Shown here: positions 26,128-34,900 of the stretch, in pieces
How the letters are laid out: each line of letters begins with the position of its first letter
Position numbering within the stretch: position 1 is the first letter of the stretch
NCBI RefSeq assembly: GCF_006265115.1
Contig: NZ_SMDR01000002.1
Location: 309,743-373,742, forward strand
Length of the DNA stretch: 64,000 nucleotides
From: Arenimonas terrae
GTDB taxonomy: Bacteria > Pseudomonadota > Gammaproteobacteria > Xanthomonadales > Xanthomonadaceae
Direction of reading: 5' to 3'
Position numbers and translations under genes: made by a program
The notes under the pieces: model-generated
Told to the model about the DNA's origin: nothing
Seen by the model: only the letters and a program-made list of their open reading frames with translations
The model's database searches: none

Positions 26128-26955
26128 TCACACCGCAGTTCCGGGCTCCCCCGGATCCAGCCACGCCTCCGCAAGCAACTTCCGAAACACGGCGTCCAAG
26201 GTCGGCACGACATCCACCGGTCGCCACGCGGGCGCGACCAGCGCTTCCAACCGCTCCAGCTCCGCTTCGACGAAGGCATTGATGCGGGGAATCGGCGGCG
26301 CCAGCCCCATCTCCGGCTGAACCCGCTTGCGGTCGAGCAATTCCTGGATATCGGCCAAGAGCGGCGAATCGTCGAGCATCTCCAGCAGCCGGTGGAATTC
26401 GATTGGCGCTGCCTCGCCATGTCGTTCAAGCCAACGCACCGCCAGCAGAGGCCGCAACACGTAGAAGTACTTCTTCAAGGGCACCCGATCGGCCCGGAGA
26501 TAGCCGCGATAGTTGGTCTTGGCCATGCTGCGGTAGTGATAGATGCCCCGCTCGCAGGAATACACCTGCGGCAGCAGCGAGCGCGCCTCGTTGGCGAAGC
26601 TGCCGCGCTGCTGGTACAGGATCGGCGACTGGATCCACTCGACGAACGCGGGATTGGATTTCCAGAAGAGCCGCAGCGCCTTGCGCAAATCCCAGCCGTT
26701 GATGTCCACCTCGTCGACGATCGGGTACTCGATGACGTCGCGCTGCTCCTCCAGCCCGACGGCCAGGTACCAGTCGCGCCGATGTACGTAGATGAAGCGT
26801 GCGTCGTAGTCGCTGTCGGGGGAGGCGAAGCCCCAGGCCCGGCTTCCGGACTCGACGGCGAGCAGGACACGGACATCGTGTTCCTGCTCGGCGGCGGCCA
26901 GTCGAGCCTGGATGTCGGCGCGCACGGTTGCTCCGATAGGATCGGTGGAGGTCAC
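26128..26955 (-). CDS. YcgL-like nucleotidyltransferase domain protein
   Basis: A 275-residue protein of the COG3541 predicted nucleotidyltransferase group. The nucleotidyltransferase signature is VESGSRAWGFASPDSDYDAR with the downstream acidic EYPIVDEVDINGWDLRKAL, and the rest is helical. The GTG at 26955 is chosen because GAGGGA lies upstream at good distance and the family normally starts near here; a GTG at 26988 is possible. Substrate is unknown; such proteins also occur in toxin-antitoxin and phage contexts. It converges with metK and is followed by an SDR gene on the same strand. Confidence 0.82.
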   Translation of the reverse strand: MTSTDPIGATVRADIQARLAAAEQEHDVRVLLAVESGSRAWGFASPDSDYDARFIYVHRRDWYLAVGLEEQRDVIEYPIVDEVDINGWDLRKALRLFWKSNPAFVEWIQSPILYQQRGSFANEARSLLPQVYSCERGIYHYRSMAKTNYRGYLRADRVPLKKYFYVLRPLLAVRWLERHGEAAPIEFHRLLEMLDDSPLLADIQELLDRKRVQPEMGLAPPIPRINAFVEAELERLEALVAPAWRPVDVVPTLDAVFRKLLAEAWLDPGEPGTAV

Positions 26956-27033
26956 TCGGCTTCCCTCAGTGGCAGATTCGACGGCCACGACGATACCCTT
27001 CCAGGCCGTCGGCGCGGTACATGACGGGCCCCA

Positions 27034-27777
27034 TTACCGCGCCTGCGCCAAGGCCACCGCATCCGCCCCGGCCGGAAACCGCAGCTGGCCGGTCGTGTCC
27101 TGCACCGCCCGCCACACCGCCTCCGCCACATCACTCTCGCGCGTGGTCAGCGTCACATTGGCGAAGCCGGCAAACACCTTCTCCGCAAACGCCGCATACG
27201 CCGGCGGCACCAGGCCCTGCATGCGATCGCCACCATTCGCCGCGAAGGCCGTGGTCGGGCCGTAACCCGGCAGCACCAGCTTGCTGCGGATGCCAAACGG
27301 CTCCAGTTCGAACGCCAGCGACGCGGTGAACGCATCCACCGCTGCTTTGCTGGCCGAATACGCGGCCGCCAGCGGCATGCGCGCCAGCGTCACGCTGGAG
27401 GTGACGTTGACCAGCACACCACCACCCCGCGCCCGCAGCCGCGGAATCGCCGCCTGGCACACCGCCATCGTGCCGAAGGTGTTGGTGGCGAAGACCTCGT
27501 CCACCGTCGCCATCGGCGTGGCCTCGAAGGCGCCGACCACGCCGATGCCGGCGTTGTTGACGATCGCGTCCAGGTCGCCGGCGGCGTCCAGCGCGGCTTG
27601 GATGCTGCCCAGGTCGGTGACGTCGAGCGGCAGCAGCTGCAGGTTCGGCGAGGCCGGGAACAACCCGGGCTTCGGCGTGCGCATCGTGGCGACCACGCGC
27701 CAGCCCTGGGCGAGGAAGTGGCGGGCGGTGGCGAGGCCGTAGCCGGACGAGGTGCCGGTGATCAGGATCGATTTCAT
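27034..27777 (-). CDS. short-chain dehydrogenase/reductase
   Basis: A 247-residue classical SDR: cofactor motif TGTSSGYG near the N-terminus, NNAG at about 93, catalytic Ser in VNVTSSVTLARM and the YSASKAAV pair (Tyr and Lys). It should oxidise or reduce an alcohol/ketone with NAD(P)H; substrate unknown. AAGGAG lies 7-8 bases before the ATG. It is transcribed divergently from an AraC regulator 92 bp away, which is likely its activator. Confidence 0.92.
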   Translation of the reverse strand: MKSILITGTSSGYGLATARHFLAQGWRVVATMRTPKPGLFPASPNLQLLPLDVTDLGSIQAALDAAGDLDAIVNNAGIGVVGAFEATPMATVDEVFATNTFGTMAVCQAAIPRLRARGGGVLVNVTSSVTLARMPLAAAYSASKAAVDAFTASLAFELEPFGIRSKLVLPGYGPTTAFAANGGDRMQGLVPPAYAAFAEKVFAGFANVTLTTRESDVAEAVWRAVQDTTGQLRFPAGADAVALAQAR

Positions 27778-27869
27778 GGCGGAACTCCTTGGTTGGGGAG
27801 TCCAGCTTGGCGAACGGCACCCGGACGGACTACGCTCTGAAGTCCGGTTTTTGTTTGCGAGCGTCCGGA

Positions 27870-28796
27870 ATGAGCGATCCGCTATCCGAAGTGATCCAGC
27901 GCCTGCAGCCCCGGGCCGTGTTCTCGCGGGCCATCGAGGGCGCCGGCGACTGGGCCGTGCGCTACGGCGCCTTCGGCCAGCCCGCCTTCACCGTGATCCT
28001 GGCCGGCCAGGCCCGCCTGGCCGTGGACGGCCAGCCCCCGCTGGACCTGCAGCCCGGCGACTTCGTGCTGCTGCCCGCCACCCCGGGCTTCACCCTGTCA
28101 GGCGGCGCGCCAACCCCGCCGGTGTGGCTGGACCCGCAGGCTGGGGGCATCGTGACCGACGAGAAGCCTCTCCGGCACGGCCGGCTAGGCGGCGATCCCG
28201 ACTTCGTATCGCTGGGTGGTTGGTTCGAATTTGCCACCCCCGACGCCGCCCTGCTGGTGTCCCTGCTGCCCGGCCAGGTGCACGTGCGCGGCGTCGACCG
28301 CCTGACCCGCCTGGTGCAGCTGCTGCGCGAAGAAGCCACCGACACGCGCCCCGGCCGCGAACTGATGCAGGCCAGGCTGGTGGACGCGTTGCTGATCGAA
28401 GCCCTGCGTAGTGCGCCAGGAGCAGGCACACAGCCTGGACTCCTGCGTGGATTGGCCGATCCGCGTGTTGCGATGGCGTTACAGCAAATGCACGCCTGCG
28501 TGGAGCGCGCCTGGACCATGGCCGAGCTGGCAATGAAGGCTGCTTTGTCGCGCTCAGCGTTTTACGAGCGGTTTACGAGGGCGGTTGGCTTGCCTCCCAT
28601 GGAGTACCTGCTTGTGTGGCGAATGACTGTAGCGAAGGGCTTGCTGGAGAGGGGAACCCAACATGTGGACGAAATCGCCGCTAGGGTCGGGTACCGCTCA
28701 TCCAGCGCATTCGCGACCGCATTCCGGCGAACTGTCGGGTCACCGCCCGGAAAGTACATACGCGAACGAAAGACCCTACAAGAGATACAAAAATGA
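27870..28796 (+). CDS. AraC family transcriptional regulator with cupin sensor
   Basis: A 308-residue regulator with an N-terminal cupin domain of the AraC-type Cupin_6 kind (VILAGQARLAVDGQPPLDLQPGDFVLLP) and a C-terminal double helix-turn-helix domain (WTMAELAMKAALSRSAFYERFTRAVG, HVDEIAARVGYRSSSAFATAFRRTVG). It diverges from the SDR gene and probably controls it. ATG at 27870 begins the cupin domain. The last third is more AT-rich than the start, marking the approach to the 28.8-37.9 kb island. Confidence 0.92.
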   Translation: MSDPLSEVIQRLQPRAVFSRAIEGAGDWAVRYGAFGQPAFTVILAGQARLAVDGQPPLDLQPGDFVLLPATPGFTLSGGAPTPPVWLDPQAGGIVTDEKPLRHGRLGGDPDFVSLGGWFEFATPDAALLVSLLPGQVHVRGVDRLTRLVQLLREEATDTRPGRELMQARLVDALLIEALRSAPGAGTQPGLLRGLADPRVAMALQQMHACVERAWTMAELAMKAALSRSAFYERFTRAVGLPPMEYLLVWRMTVAKGLLERGTQHVDEIAARVGYRSSSAFATAFRRTVGSPPGKYIRERKTLQEIQK

Positions 28797-28820
28797 CTGA
28801 ACCCGAAAAAGGACGCTGCG

Positions 28821-29096
28821 ATGCCGATTCTGTTTGACGACGACGAGGTGGCTTACCTGAATTGGGTCTCCGCGAACCCCAAAGGATTCGTGGTCAACAT
28901 GGATAGGAAACGGCAAATGTCCCAGTACCCGATGATCCACTCGGCAAGTCACAAGCTGATATCCACGTCAAAGATCGGAAACTTCACCACCGGCGATTAC
29001 ATCAAAATATGCGGCCTAGATCGCAAGAAGCTGGAGAGTTTCTGCGAGAGGGAATTCGGGAAGCTGCCTTCTATCTGCGACAGCTGCACTTCGTAA
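28821..29096 (+). CDS. small protein of unknown function at the island edge
   Basis: A 91-residue protein reading VAYLNWVSANPKGFVVNMDR near its start, then MIHSASHKLIS, GDYIKICGLDRKKLESFCE and a C-terminal CDSC. This resembles a small family of bacterial proteins with a YLxWxxxNPxGFVxN opening, a central His and terminal cysteines. No function is known to me. AAGGAC lies upstream of the ATG, 24 bases after the AraC stop codon. It may be an accessory to the GmrSD-like gene that follows after 65 bp. Confidence 0.65.
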   Translation: MPILFDDDEVAYLNWVSANPKGFVVNMDRKRQMSQYPMIHSASHKLISTSKIGNFTTGDYIKICGLDRKKLESFCEREFGKLPSICDSCTS

Positions 29097-29161
29097 GAAA
29101 CATCTCAATCTTCAATTGGCAATCTGGCAACCGCACAGTCACGGGCCAACCAAAGGACAAT

Positions 29162-31753
29162 ATGGATACCCAAGTCCGTACACCCCAAGCCGTTTTCATG
29201 CAGCCTCAGCGACTGCTTGTCCCCCTATTCCAGCGCCCATACGTATGGAATGAAGAAATGCAATGGGAGCCGCTTTGGAAAGATCTGGTACGTGTCGCCG
29301 ACCGCGTCATCCAGAAGCCCCTCGAAGCACAGCTCCCGCACTTTCTAGGCGCAGTCGTTCTACAGCAGATGCAATCGCAGGCTGGAGACCTTCAGCAGCG
29401 GACAGTCATTGATGGTCAACAGCGATTGACGACACTTCAGCTTCTGCTGGATGCGCTCCACGCGGAGCTGACCCAAGCCGGAGCGGCGGTGCCCGCCGCA
29501 CGACTTAGACCGCTTATTGCGAACGACGAAGCATTTCGACGTCACAAGGAAGACCAGTTCAAGGTATGGCCAACAAATCGTGATAGAGAAGCCTTCAACG
29601 AAGTTATGGCGGCGCCCCCACCGGTGGACTACGCCGCACTGACGCATGGTGAATCCCGTATGGCTAGAGCACACGCGTTTTTCGCAGAAGAAGCGCGGGA
29701 GTGGCTGTTCGCCCAAGGAGTAGACGCGGTGTCTAGCCGCGCCGATGTCCTGGAAAGATGTGCACGCGAACTCCTTCAGTTGGTAGTCATTGACCTCACA
29801 CCAACAGAAAACGCGCAGGAGATCTTTGAAACTCTCAATGCGCGCGGATCGGTTTTGACTGCAGCTGATCTCATCAAGAACTTCGTGTTCCAACGCATGC
29901 TTGAGCAGGGTGCCAACGTTGAAGAGGCATATCGCCGCTATTGGGCTCAGTTCGAAAGCCCGTTCTGGGAAGAAGAGGTCAATGTCGGCCGGTTCAACTA
30001 TCCGCGCTCATCGGTATTTCTTAATCACTGGCTTATCTCGCAGACCGGCGAAGAGGTAGTGGCACGGGAGGTATTCACGCGATTCAAGGCCTATGTCGAT
30101 TTCCAGGCTGGCTCCACGATGATCGAACTTCTGCGCGAAATTGACCGCGCGGCTGGCATCTACCGCAGCTTCATCGAGAAGGCCGACATCCTCGAAGGTC
30201 CGCTGGATCGCCTTGGACTTTTCGCTTATCGGCTACAGACGATGGAGAGCGAGGTCGTCAAGCCAGTTCTGCTGGCACTGCTAGATCGACCCGTGGACCC
30301 ACTACCTGCTGAAGAACTGGGGCGCAGCCTCGACATCATAGAAAGCTGGTTTGTTCGTCGAATGCTGATCCGTGCGACGGCAAAGTCATATAACAAGCTA
30401 TTCGCCGAGGTCGCCTCCCTCGTAAAGGCTACCCCGGCCAAAGCTATGGCTGCCGCATTGCAGTCCTTCTTCACCACTCAGACTGCGGAAACAAACTATT
30501 GGCCCGACGACGAGGAGGTTAGAAATGAACTCACATCGCTGCCGGCCTATCGACGGCTTGGCCGTGGGCGACTGCGAATGGTGCTGGAATCTATCGAAGA
30601 CGATTGGCGCGGGTGGCGCCGCGGCCAAACTTCAGCAGCTGGAGTTCGAATCAGGCGCGGCACCTATGCCATTGAACATGTTCTACCGCAGTCGTGGCAC
30701 CGCCATTGGCCACTCTCTTCAGGCGGCGTCGAACTCGAACGTGACGCACGCATTCACCGGCTCGGAAATTTGACCTTGCTAAGCAAGAAGCTGAATAGCA
30801 CCTTGTCCAATGGTCCATGGCATGGCGCCAATGGCAAGGCCGCCCAGCTGCAGCTCAACGATGTCCTCTTGCTCAACTCGCATCTCTTGAAGGAGTTCGG
30901 AGCCACCACGTGGGACGAATCATCTATAGACCAGAGGACCGAAAAGGCAATCTCTACGATCTTGTCCATCTGGCGTGTGCCAGATGGACACAAGGTCGCT
31001 ACTGCTCGCGCGTCGGAGACCCCATCCATCAATGTCGAGATTCAGGACCTCATGCTCGCTGGATCACTGTCAGCCGGACAGACACTGCATTCTCCGCGTG
31101 GGAAGCATAGTGGGCACACCGCGAAAGTTCTCGCCGACGGGTGCCTGGAAGTAGCCGGCGTCACCTACAACAGCGCATCGCTCGCTGGCATTGCCGTCCG
31201 CAAGCAACGGACCAATGGTTGGTATTTTTGGCGCCTCGAACCCGGGTCAAGGCGTTCGTTAAACGACCTACGAAACGAATATCTTCGCTCGCTAGGCCAG
31301 GATGTTGTTACGGACGACGACACGGGCAATCGATACGTTCGCTTCTGGACTCAGTTTTCAGAAGGCTTGACCAGTGCCGCCGGTCCTTTGAAGCCCCACA
31401 AGCCGGCCCCTCAAAACTGGACAGCGCTCGCCATAGGGCGAACCGGCTTTTGGCTGTCGCTCTTCGCCAGCCCGCGAGAAGACCGGCTGGCCGTAGAACT
31501 TGTAATCGACAGGGATCTAGCCAAAACCCGCTTTGCTCCTTTACGAGATCAAGCGCCGGAAATCGAAGCCGCCTTGGGATTTGAGCTGGAGTGGGAGGAG
31601 CTGCCGGGCTCTGCGCGGAGTCGCTTGCGGACTGTTCGCCGAGAATCTCCCATCGAGGACGAGTCTCAATGGCCCACTTACATTACTTGGCTGGTGGAAA
31701 GAGCTAATGCAATGGCATCCGTTCTGCGTGACCGGATCAGAAGCCTTCCCTAG
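29162..31753 (+). CDS. GmrSD-like restriction enzyme (DUF262-DUF1524) with RAMA-like and DUF4268-like C-terminal domains
   Basis: An 863-residue multidomain protein. The DUF262 (GmrS) part has FQRPYVW at 23-29, IDGQQRLTTL at 83-92 and IFETLNARGSVLTAADLI at 221-238. The DUF1524 (GmrD) HNH-type nuclease has IEHVLPQSW at 504-512 (H506) and RLGNLTLLSKKLNS at 533-546. GmrSD enzymes cut modified, notably glucosylated, phage DNA using nucleotide hydrolysis. Two further domains follow: a RAMA-like region (about 625-705, NGWYFWRLEP) thought to read modified DNA in related proteins, and a DUF4268-like region (about 724-860). ATG at 29162 is chosen as the domain start. The four-domain order is unusual. 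Confidence 0.85.
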   Translation: MDTQVRTPQAVFMQPQRLLVPLFQRPYVWNEEMQWEPLWKDLVRVADRVIQKPLEAQLPHFLGAVVLQQMQSQAGDLQQRTVIDGQQRLTTLQLLLDALHAELTQAGAAVPAARLRPLIANDEAFRRHKEDQFKVWPTNRDREAFNEVMAAPPPVDYAALTHGESRMARAHAFFAEEAREWLFAQGVDAVSSRADVLERCARELLQLVVIDLTPTENAQEIFETLNARGSVLTAADLIKNFVFQRMLEQGANVEEAYRRYWAQFESPFWEEEVNVGRFNYPRSSVFLNHWLISQTGEEVVAREVFTRFKAYVDFQAGSTMIELLREIDRAAGIYRSFIEKADILEGPLDRLGLFAYRLQTMESEVVKPVLLALLDRPVDPLPAEELGRSLDIIESWFVRRMLIRATAKSYNKLFAEVASLVKATPAKAMAAALQSFFTTQTAETNYWPDDEEVRNELTSLPAYRRLGRGRLRMVLESIEDDWRGWRRGQTSAAGVRIRRGTYAIEHVLPQSWHRHWPLSSGGVELERDARIHRLGNLTLLSKKLNSTLSNGPWHGANGKAAQLQLNDVLLLNSHLLKEFGATTWDESSIDQRTEKAISTILSIWRVPDGHKVATARASETPSINVEIQDLMLAGSLSAGQTLHSPRGKHSGHTAKVLADGCLEVAGVTYNSASLAGIAVRKQRTNGWYFWRLEPGSRRSLNDLRNEYLRSLGQDVVTDDDTGNRYVRFWTQFSEGLTSAAGPLKPHKPAPQNWTALAIGRTGFWLSLFASPREDRLAVELVIDRDLAKTRFAPLRDQAPEIEAALGFELEWEELPGSARSRLRTVRRESPIEDESQWPTYITWLVERANAMASVLRDRIRSLP

Positions 31754-31836
31754 CCACGGATTGGGCTGCCCCGGAGAATAAGTCACACGAGATGAGGCCT
31801 TGAGGCCATCAGAAGCCATTTCTGGAGCGATTATGG

Positions 31837-32151
31837 TTACGGCTCTTCTGGATATGGCCCTGGCTCCCCGGGGCCTGTTCCACCTCCGCAGATGCAGGAC
31901 GATCCTGTGCCGCAGATGCCGGCGCTGAAGGTGTAGCCAGCTGAGCCGCACATCGAGGCGCAACGGCGACGCGCGGCAGCCACAGCTAGGGCGCACTGGT
32001 TTGAACTCGGCTTAGCTAATTCAGGGTCCAGAATAGTCGAGAACCCTCGGAGCACTGGCACGGAAGTACTAGTTGATGTTGATTCGGCCGCACTTATGGT
32101 TGCTACGAAACAAAACAGAAGACACAACGTTGAGACATGTCTGAGTCTCAT
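31837..32151 (-). CDS. possible small secreted cysteine-rich protein
   Basis: A 104-residue frame with a convincing signal peptide (basic MRLRH, hydrophobic core, SAA cleavage near residue 22). The mature part is short and cysteine-rich: seven cysteines between about residues 53 and 88 in patterns CALAVAAARRRCASMC and CGTGSSCICGGG, then a Pro/Gly/Glu tail. The spacing suggests disulphides in the periplasm or outside the cell. No family recognised. It lies opposite in orientation to the defence genes, and no strong ribosome site was seen. Confidence 0.5.
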   Translation of the reverse strand: MRLRHVSTLCLLFCFVATISAAESTSTSTSVPVLRGFSTILDPELAKPSSNQCALAVAAARRRCASMCGSAGYTFSAGICGTGSSCICGGGTGPGEPGPYPEEP

Positions 32152-32513
32152 AAGGCCTCCAGATTGAACTGATTGATGGAGTGCCCCGGCATAGCTTAGT
32201 CCGCGCTATCGGCCCGGCGGACAGGTTCAGAGTGCTTCCGGGGCGTCATGATTCTCCCTGCATACATGGACCGGGGCTATGAGTATCGAGCTAATCGCCG
32301 TGTAAGACTTTTCTTCGCCACCCATGACGCAAGGGATGGCACTTCCATTCTGTTGAGTGCTTTCAAAACACCCCACTCGACGTTCAATATAGGCAGAAGG
32401 AGGGGTCGAGACGACTCGGCCTATTCGTCCGGGTACTGTCCGGACCCGCCTGCCCATCGTTTGTTGAGCAAAAGAGCGAGAGGCCGTACAGTTGCGACGA
32501 CAAGGGGAAATCC
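32152..32513. other. intergenic stretch, no convincing gene
   Basis: About 360 bases between the cysteine-rich frame and a small downstream frame. Frames here are short and compositionally random. It could hold promoters for the flanking genes, but no clear -35/-10 pair stands out. Confidence 0.45.
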
Positions 32514-32687
32514 ATGAGCAGGATCACCGAACCCCTACCGGGGGAGCTCATCCGGGTGCGGTTTCAGTTTCTGCAGAGGCGCCCAGAAGGCCTGCACCTA
32601 GCTGATCACTTTGGCGAGCTTGCAAACCGCGAACGTGCCCGTCTTCCTCTGAAATACTCTATGTTCCTGCGGGGAACGGCTAAGTAG
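32514..32687 (+). CDS. possible 57-residue protein upstream of the restriction-modification operon
   Basis: A short frame from ATG 32514 to TAG 32687 with a good ribosome site (AAGGGGA, 4 bases before the ATG after AATCC). The product reads MSRITEPLPGELIRVRFQF and later HLADHFGELANRERARLPL. Nothing recognisable. It stands 101 bp before the nuclease-methyltransferase gene and could be a leader, a small regulator or chance. Confidence 0.3.
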   Translation: MSRITEPLPGELIRVRFQFLQRRPEGLHLADHFGELANRERARLPLKYSMFLRGTAK

Positions 32688-32788
32688 CTGGTCGCAACTT
32701 ACGCAATGCAAGCGCCAACAACTCTAGCACCTTATATCGTCACCCACATCAGTAGAATCTGTTAGGAAACATTTTTCCGGAGTCATTC

Positions 32789-34900
32789 GTGGACTTTATC
32801 GCCGAAGGCGTTAAACAAAAACTCATCCGCTTCGAGGACGGCGAAAAATACATCGTCTACTCCCACCAAGACAAGCGGAGAAATTATGCAAACCCTGAGG
32901 AACTTGTTCAGGCAGAAACGTTCCTTAGACTCGTCCTGACTTACAAATATCCGATCAACCGCATACGCCAATTCGTGCCAGTTCAGATGGGATCTGAAAC
33001 GAAGGAGGCCGATCTCATAATCTATTCAGACGACGAGATGAAAGCTCCGCTCATCGTCGTCGAGTGCAAGAAGGAAACCGTCAGTGAACTGGAATTCGCC
33101 CGCGCCGCAGACCAGGCCGTAAGTTACGCCGTGGCGGAAGGCGCACGTTATGTCTGGATCACCAGCAAGCTGAAGAACGAATACTTTGAGATTCCGGCTA
33201 AAAAGCCGAAAGATCGCATCACCATTCCCGATGTGCCGCAGTTCGGCGTCACTGAACTGGCTCGCTTTAAGTTTGCCAAGAACGGCGGCATAACAAAGAC
33301 TGGGCAAAAACTCTTCCCGCTCGAAACTGTCGCGGAAGACGAACTAACTCGACGATTCGAACAGGCACATCAAGCCCTTTGGGGCGGTGGAGAGTTGAAC
33401 CCGTCGGAAGCTTTCGACGAACTCGACAAGCTGATCTTCTGCAAACTTTGGGACGAACGCAAAGCACGCAAGTCCGGCGAGCCTTACGACTTCCAGATCT
33501 TTACCGAAGACACGCGCGAAAAGACTGAGCGCGAACTACTTCAGCGCCTACGGACTCTCTATGAAGAGGGCCGCAAGAAGGATCCGGAAGTCTTCAAGGA
33601 CGACATTCGCCTTAGCCCTGCCAAGGCGCGCACAGTCGTCAGCTATCTCGAAGGCATAAATCTTTCCGATACCGACCTCGACAGCAAAGGCCGCGCTTTC
33701 GAGACATTTCTGGGCTCGTTCTTCCGTGGTGATTTTGGCCAGTACTTTACGCCCCGCGTCATCGTAAAGTTTATTGTGGATGTGTTGCCAATCACGTCAG
33801 AATCGTTAGTGCTCGACACATCTTGCGGCAGCGGCGGATTCCTCCTGCACGCGCTAGACAAGGTGCGCAAGCAGGCTGACGAGTACTTCGACCCTGGAAC
33901 TGCCAAGCATCATCGCCACTGGCACGACTTTGCTCAGCACAATCTCTACGGCATCGAGATCAACGAGCAGATCGCGCGCACGGCAAAGATGAACATGATC
34001 ATCCATGATGACGGCCACACCAATGTGGTGGCTGCTGACGGCTTGCTGCCTCCAGAAGACATTCGCGCGAAGACTAAGAACCAAGGTTTTAAGTCGGCGC
34101 GATTCGATTTCATCATTACGAATCCGCCTTTTGGCTCCACCGTCAAGCAGACGGAGAAAGCCTACTTACACAACTACCGCCTCGCTACGCGACAAGTAGA
34201 TTGGCTTAACCCAAAGAGCAAGGCGTCCGCGCGACCAGGGCAGGACACTGAAATCCTATTCATCGAACAGTGCTGGCAGTTCCTAGTTGAAGGCGGCTAT
34301 TTGGCTATTGTCATACCCGACGGAATTCTAACTAACTCCAGTCTTCAATACGTTCGCGATGAAATTGAAGATCGATTCCGTATAGTTGCCGTCGTTTCGC
34401 TTCCGCAGACTGCTTTTGCCGCAACTGGAGCGGGAGTAAAAAGCTCAGCGCTGTTTCTGAAGAAACACACTAGCGCGGAGACCAAGCGAATGCGCGACAA
34501 AAAGCAAGAGCTGAAGGACAACATTCGCAACGCGGAGAATCTGGAAGAAAAACTTGATTCAATCGAACGGGCGAAGAAATCAGAAACTAAGAGACTCAAC
34601 GAACACCCTTCGTTCGCCAAGCTATCAACGGAAGAACGCAAGCTGAACGACGCTTATGCAACCGCCGCACAAGAGATATCTGACAAGTTCTCGGCGCAGA
34701 TTGATGAGCTGCGCTACCGCCTGACTGAAGCCTTCGAAGAACGGCGCTGCAGAGAGTTGCCGGACTACCCCATATTCATGGCGATCGCCGATGACATTGG
34801 ATACGACGCCACTGGACGAGCAACTAAGACCAACGAACTTGAGCCGATTGCCAGCGAGCTAGCTCGATTTATCGCGTCCATTGAAGAGGAGGGCGCATGA
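32789..34900 (+). CDS. restriction-modification fusion: HsdR_N-type nuclease plus N6-adenine methyltransferase
   Basis: A 703-residue protein. Residues 1-160 form a PD-(D/E)xK nuclease of the HsdR N-terminal kind (D75 in EADLIIY, E92-C-K94 in VVECKK, Q109 in AADQAVSYA). A helical linker leads to a type I-like gamma-class methyltransferase: motif X GQYFTPR (317-323), motif I DTSCGSGGFLL (343-353) and motif IV NPPF (445-448), then a coiled-coil C-terminal part (about 560-650). There is no helicase motor. With a separate S subunit this resembles BcgI-type IIB/IIG systems that cut near the recognition site. GTG start with GGAG upstream. Confidence 0.9.
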   Translation: MDFIAEGVKQKLIRFEDGEKYIVYSHQDKRRNYANPEELVQAETFLRLVLTYKYPINRIRQFVPVQMGSETKEADLIIYSDDEMKAPLIVVECKKETVSELEFARAADQAVSYAVAEGARYVWITSKLKNEYFEIPAKKPKDRITIPDVPQFGVTELARFKFAKNGGITKTGQKLFPLETVAEDELTRRFEQAHQALWGGGELNPSEAFDELDKLIFCKLWDERKARKSGEPYDFQIFTEDTREKTERELLQRLRTLYEEGRKKDPEVFKDDIRLSPAKARTVVSYLEGINLSDTDLDSKGRAFETFLGSFFRGDFGQYFTPRVIVKFIVDVLPITSESLVLDTSCGSGGFLLHALDKVRKQADEYFDPGTAKHHRHWHDFAQHNLYGIEINEQIARTAKMNMIIHDDGHTNVVAADGLLPPEDIRAKTKNQGFKSARFDFIITNPPFGSTVKQTEKAYLHNYRLATRQVDWLNPKSKASARPGQDTEILFIEQCWQFLVEGGYLAIVIPDGILTNSSLQYVRDEIEDRFRIVAVVSLPQTAFAATGAGVKSSALFLKKHTSAETKRMRDKKQELKDNIRNAENLEEKLDSIERAKKSETKRLNEHPSFAKLSTEERKLNDAYATAAQEISDKFSAQIDELRYRLTEAFEERRCRELPDYPIFMAIADDIGYDATGRATKTNELEPIASELARFIASIEEEGA

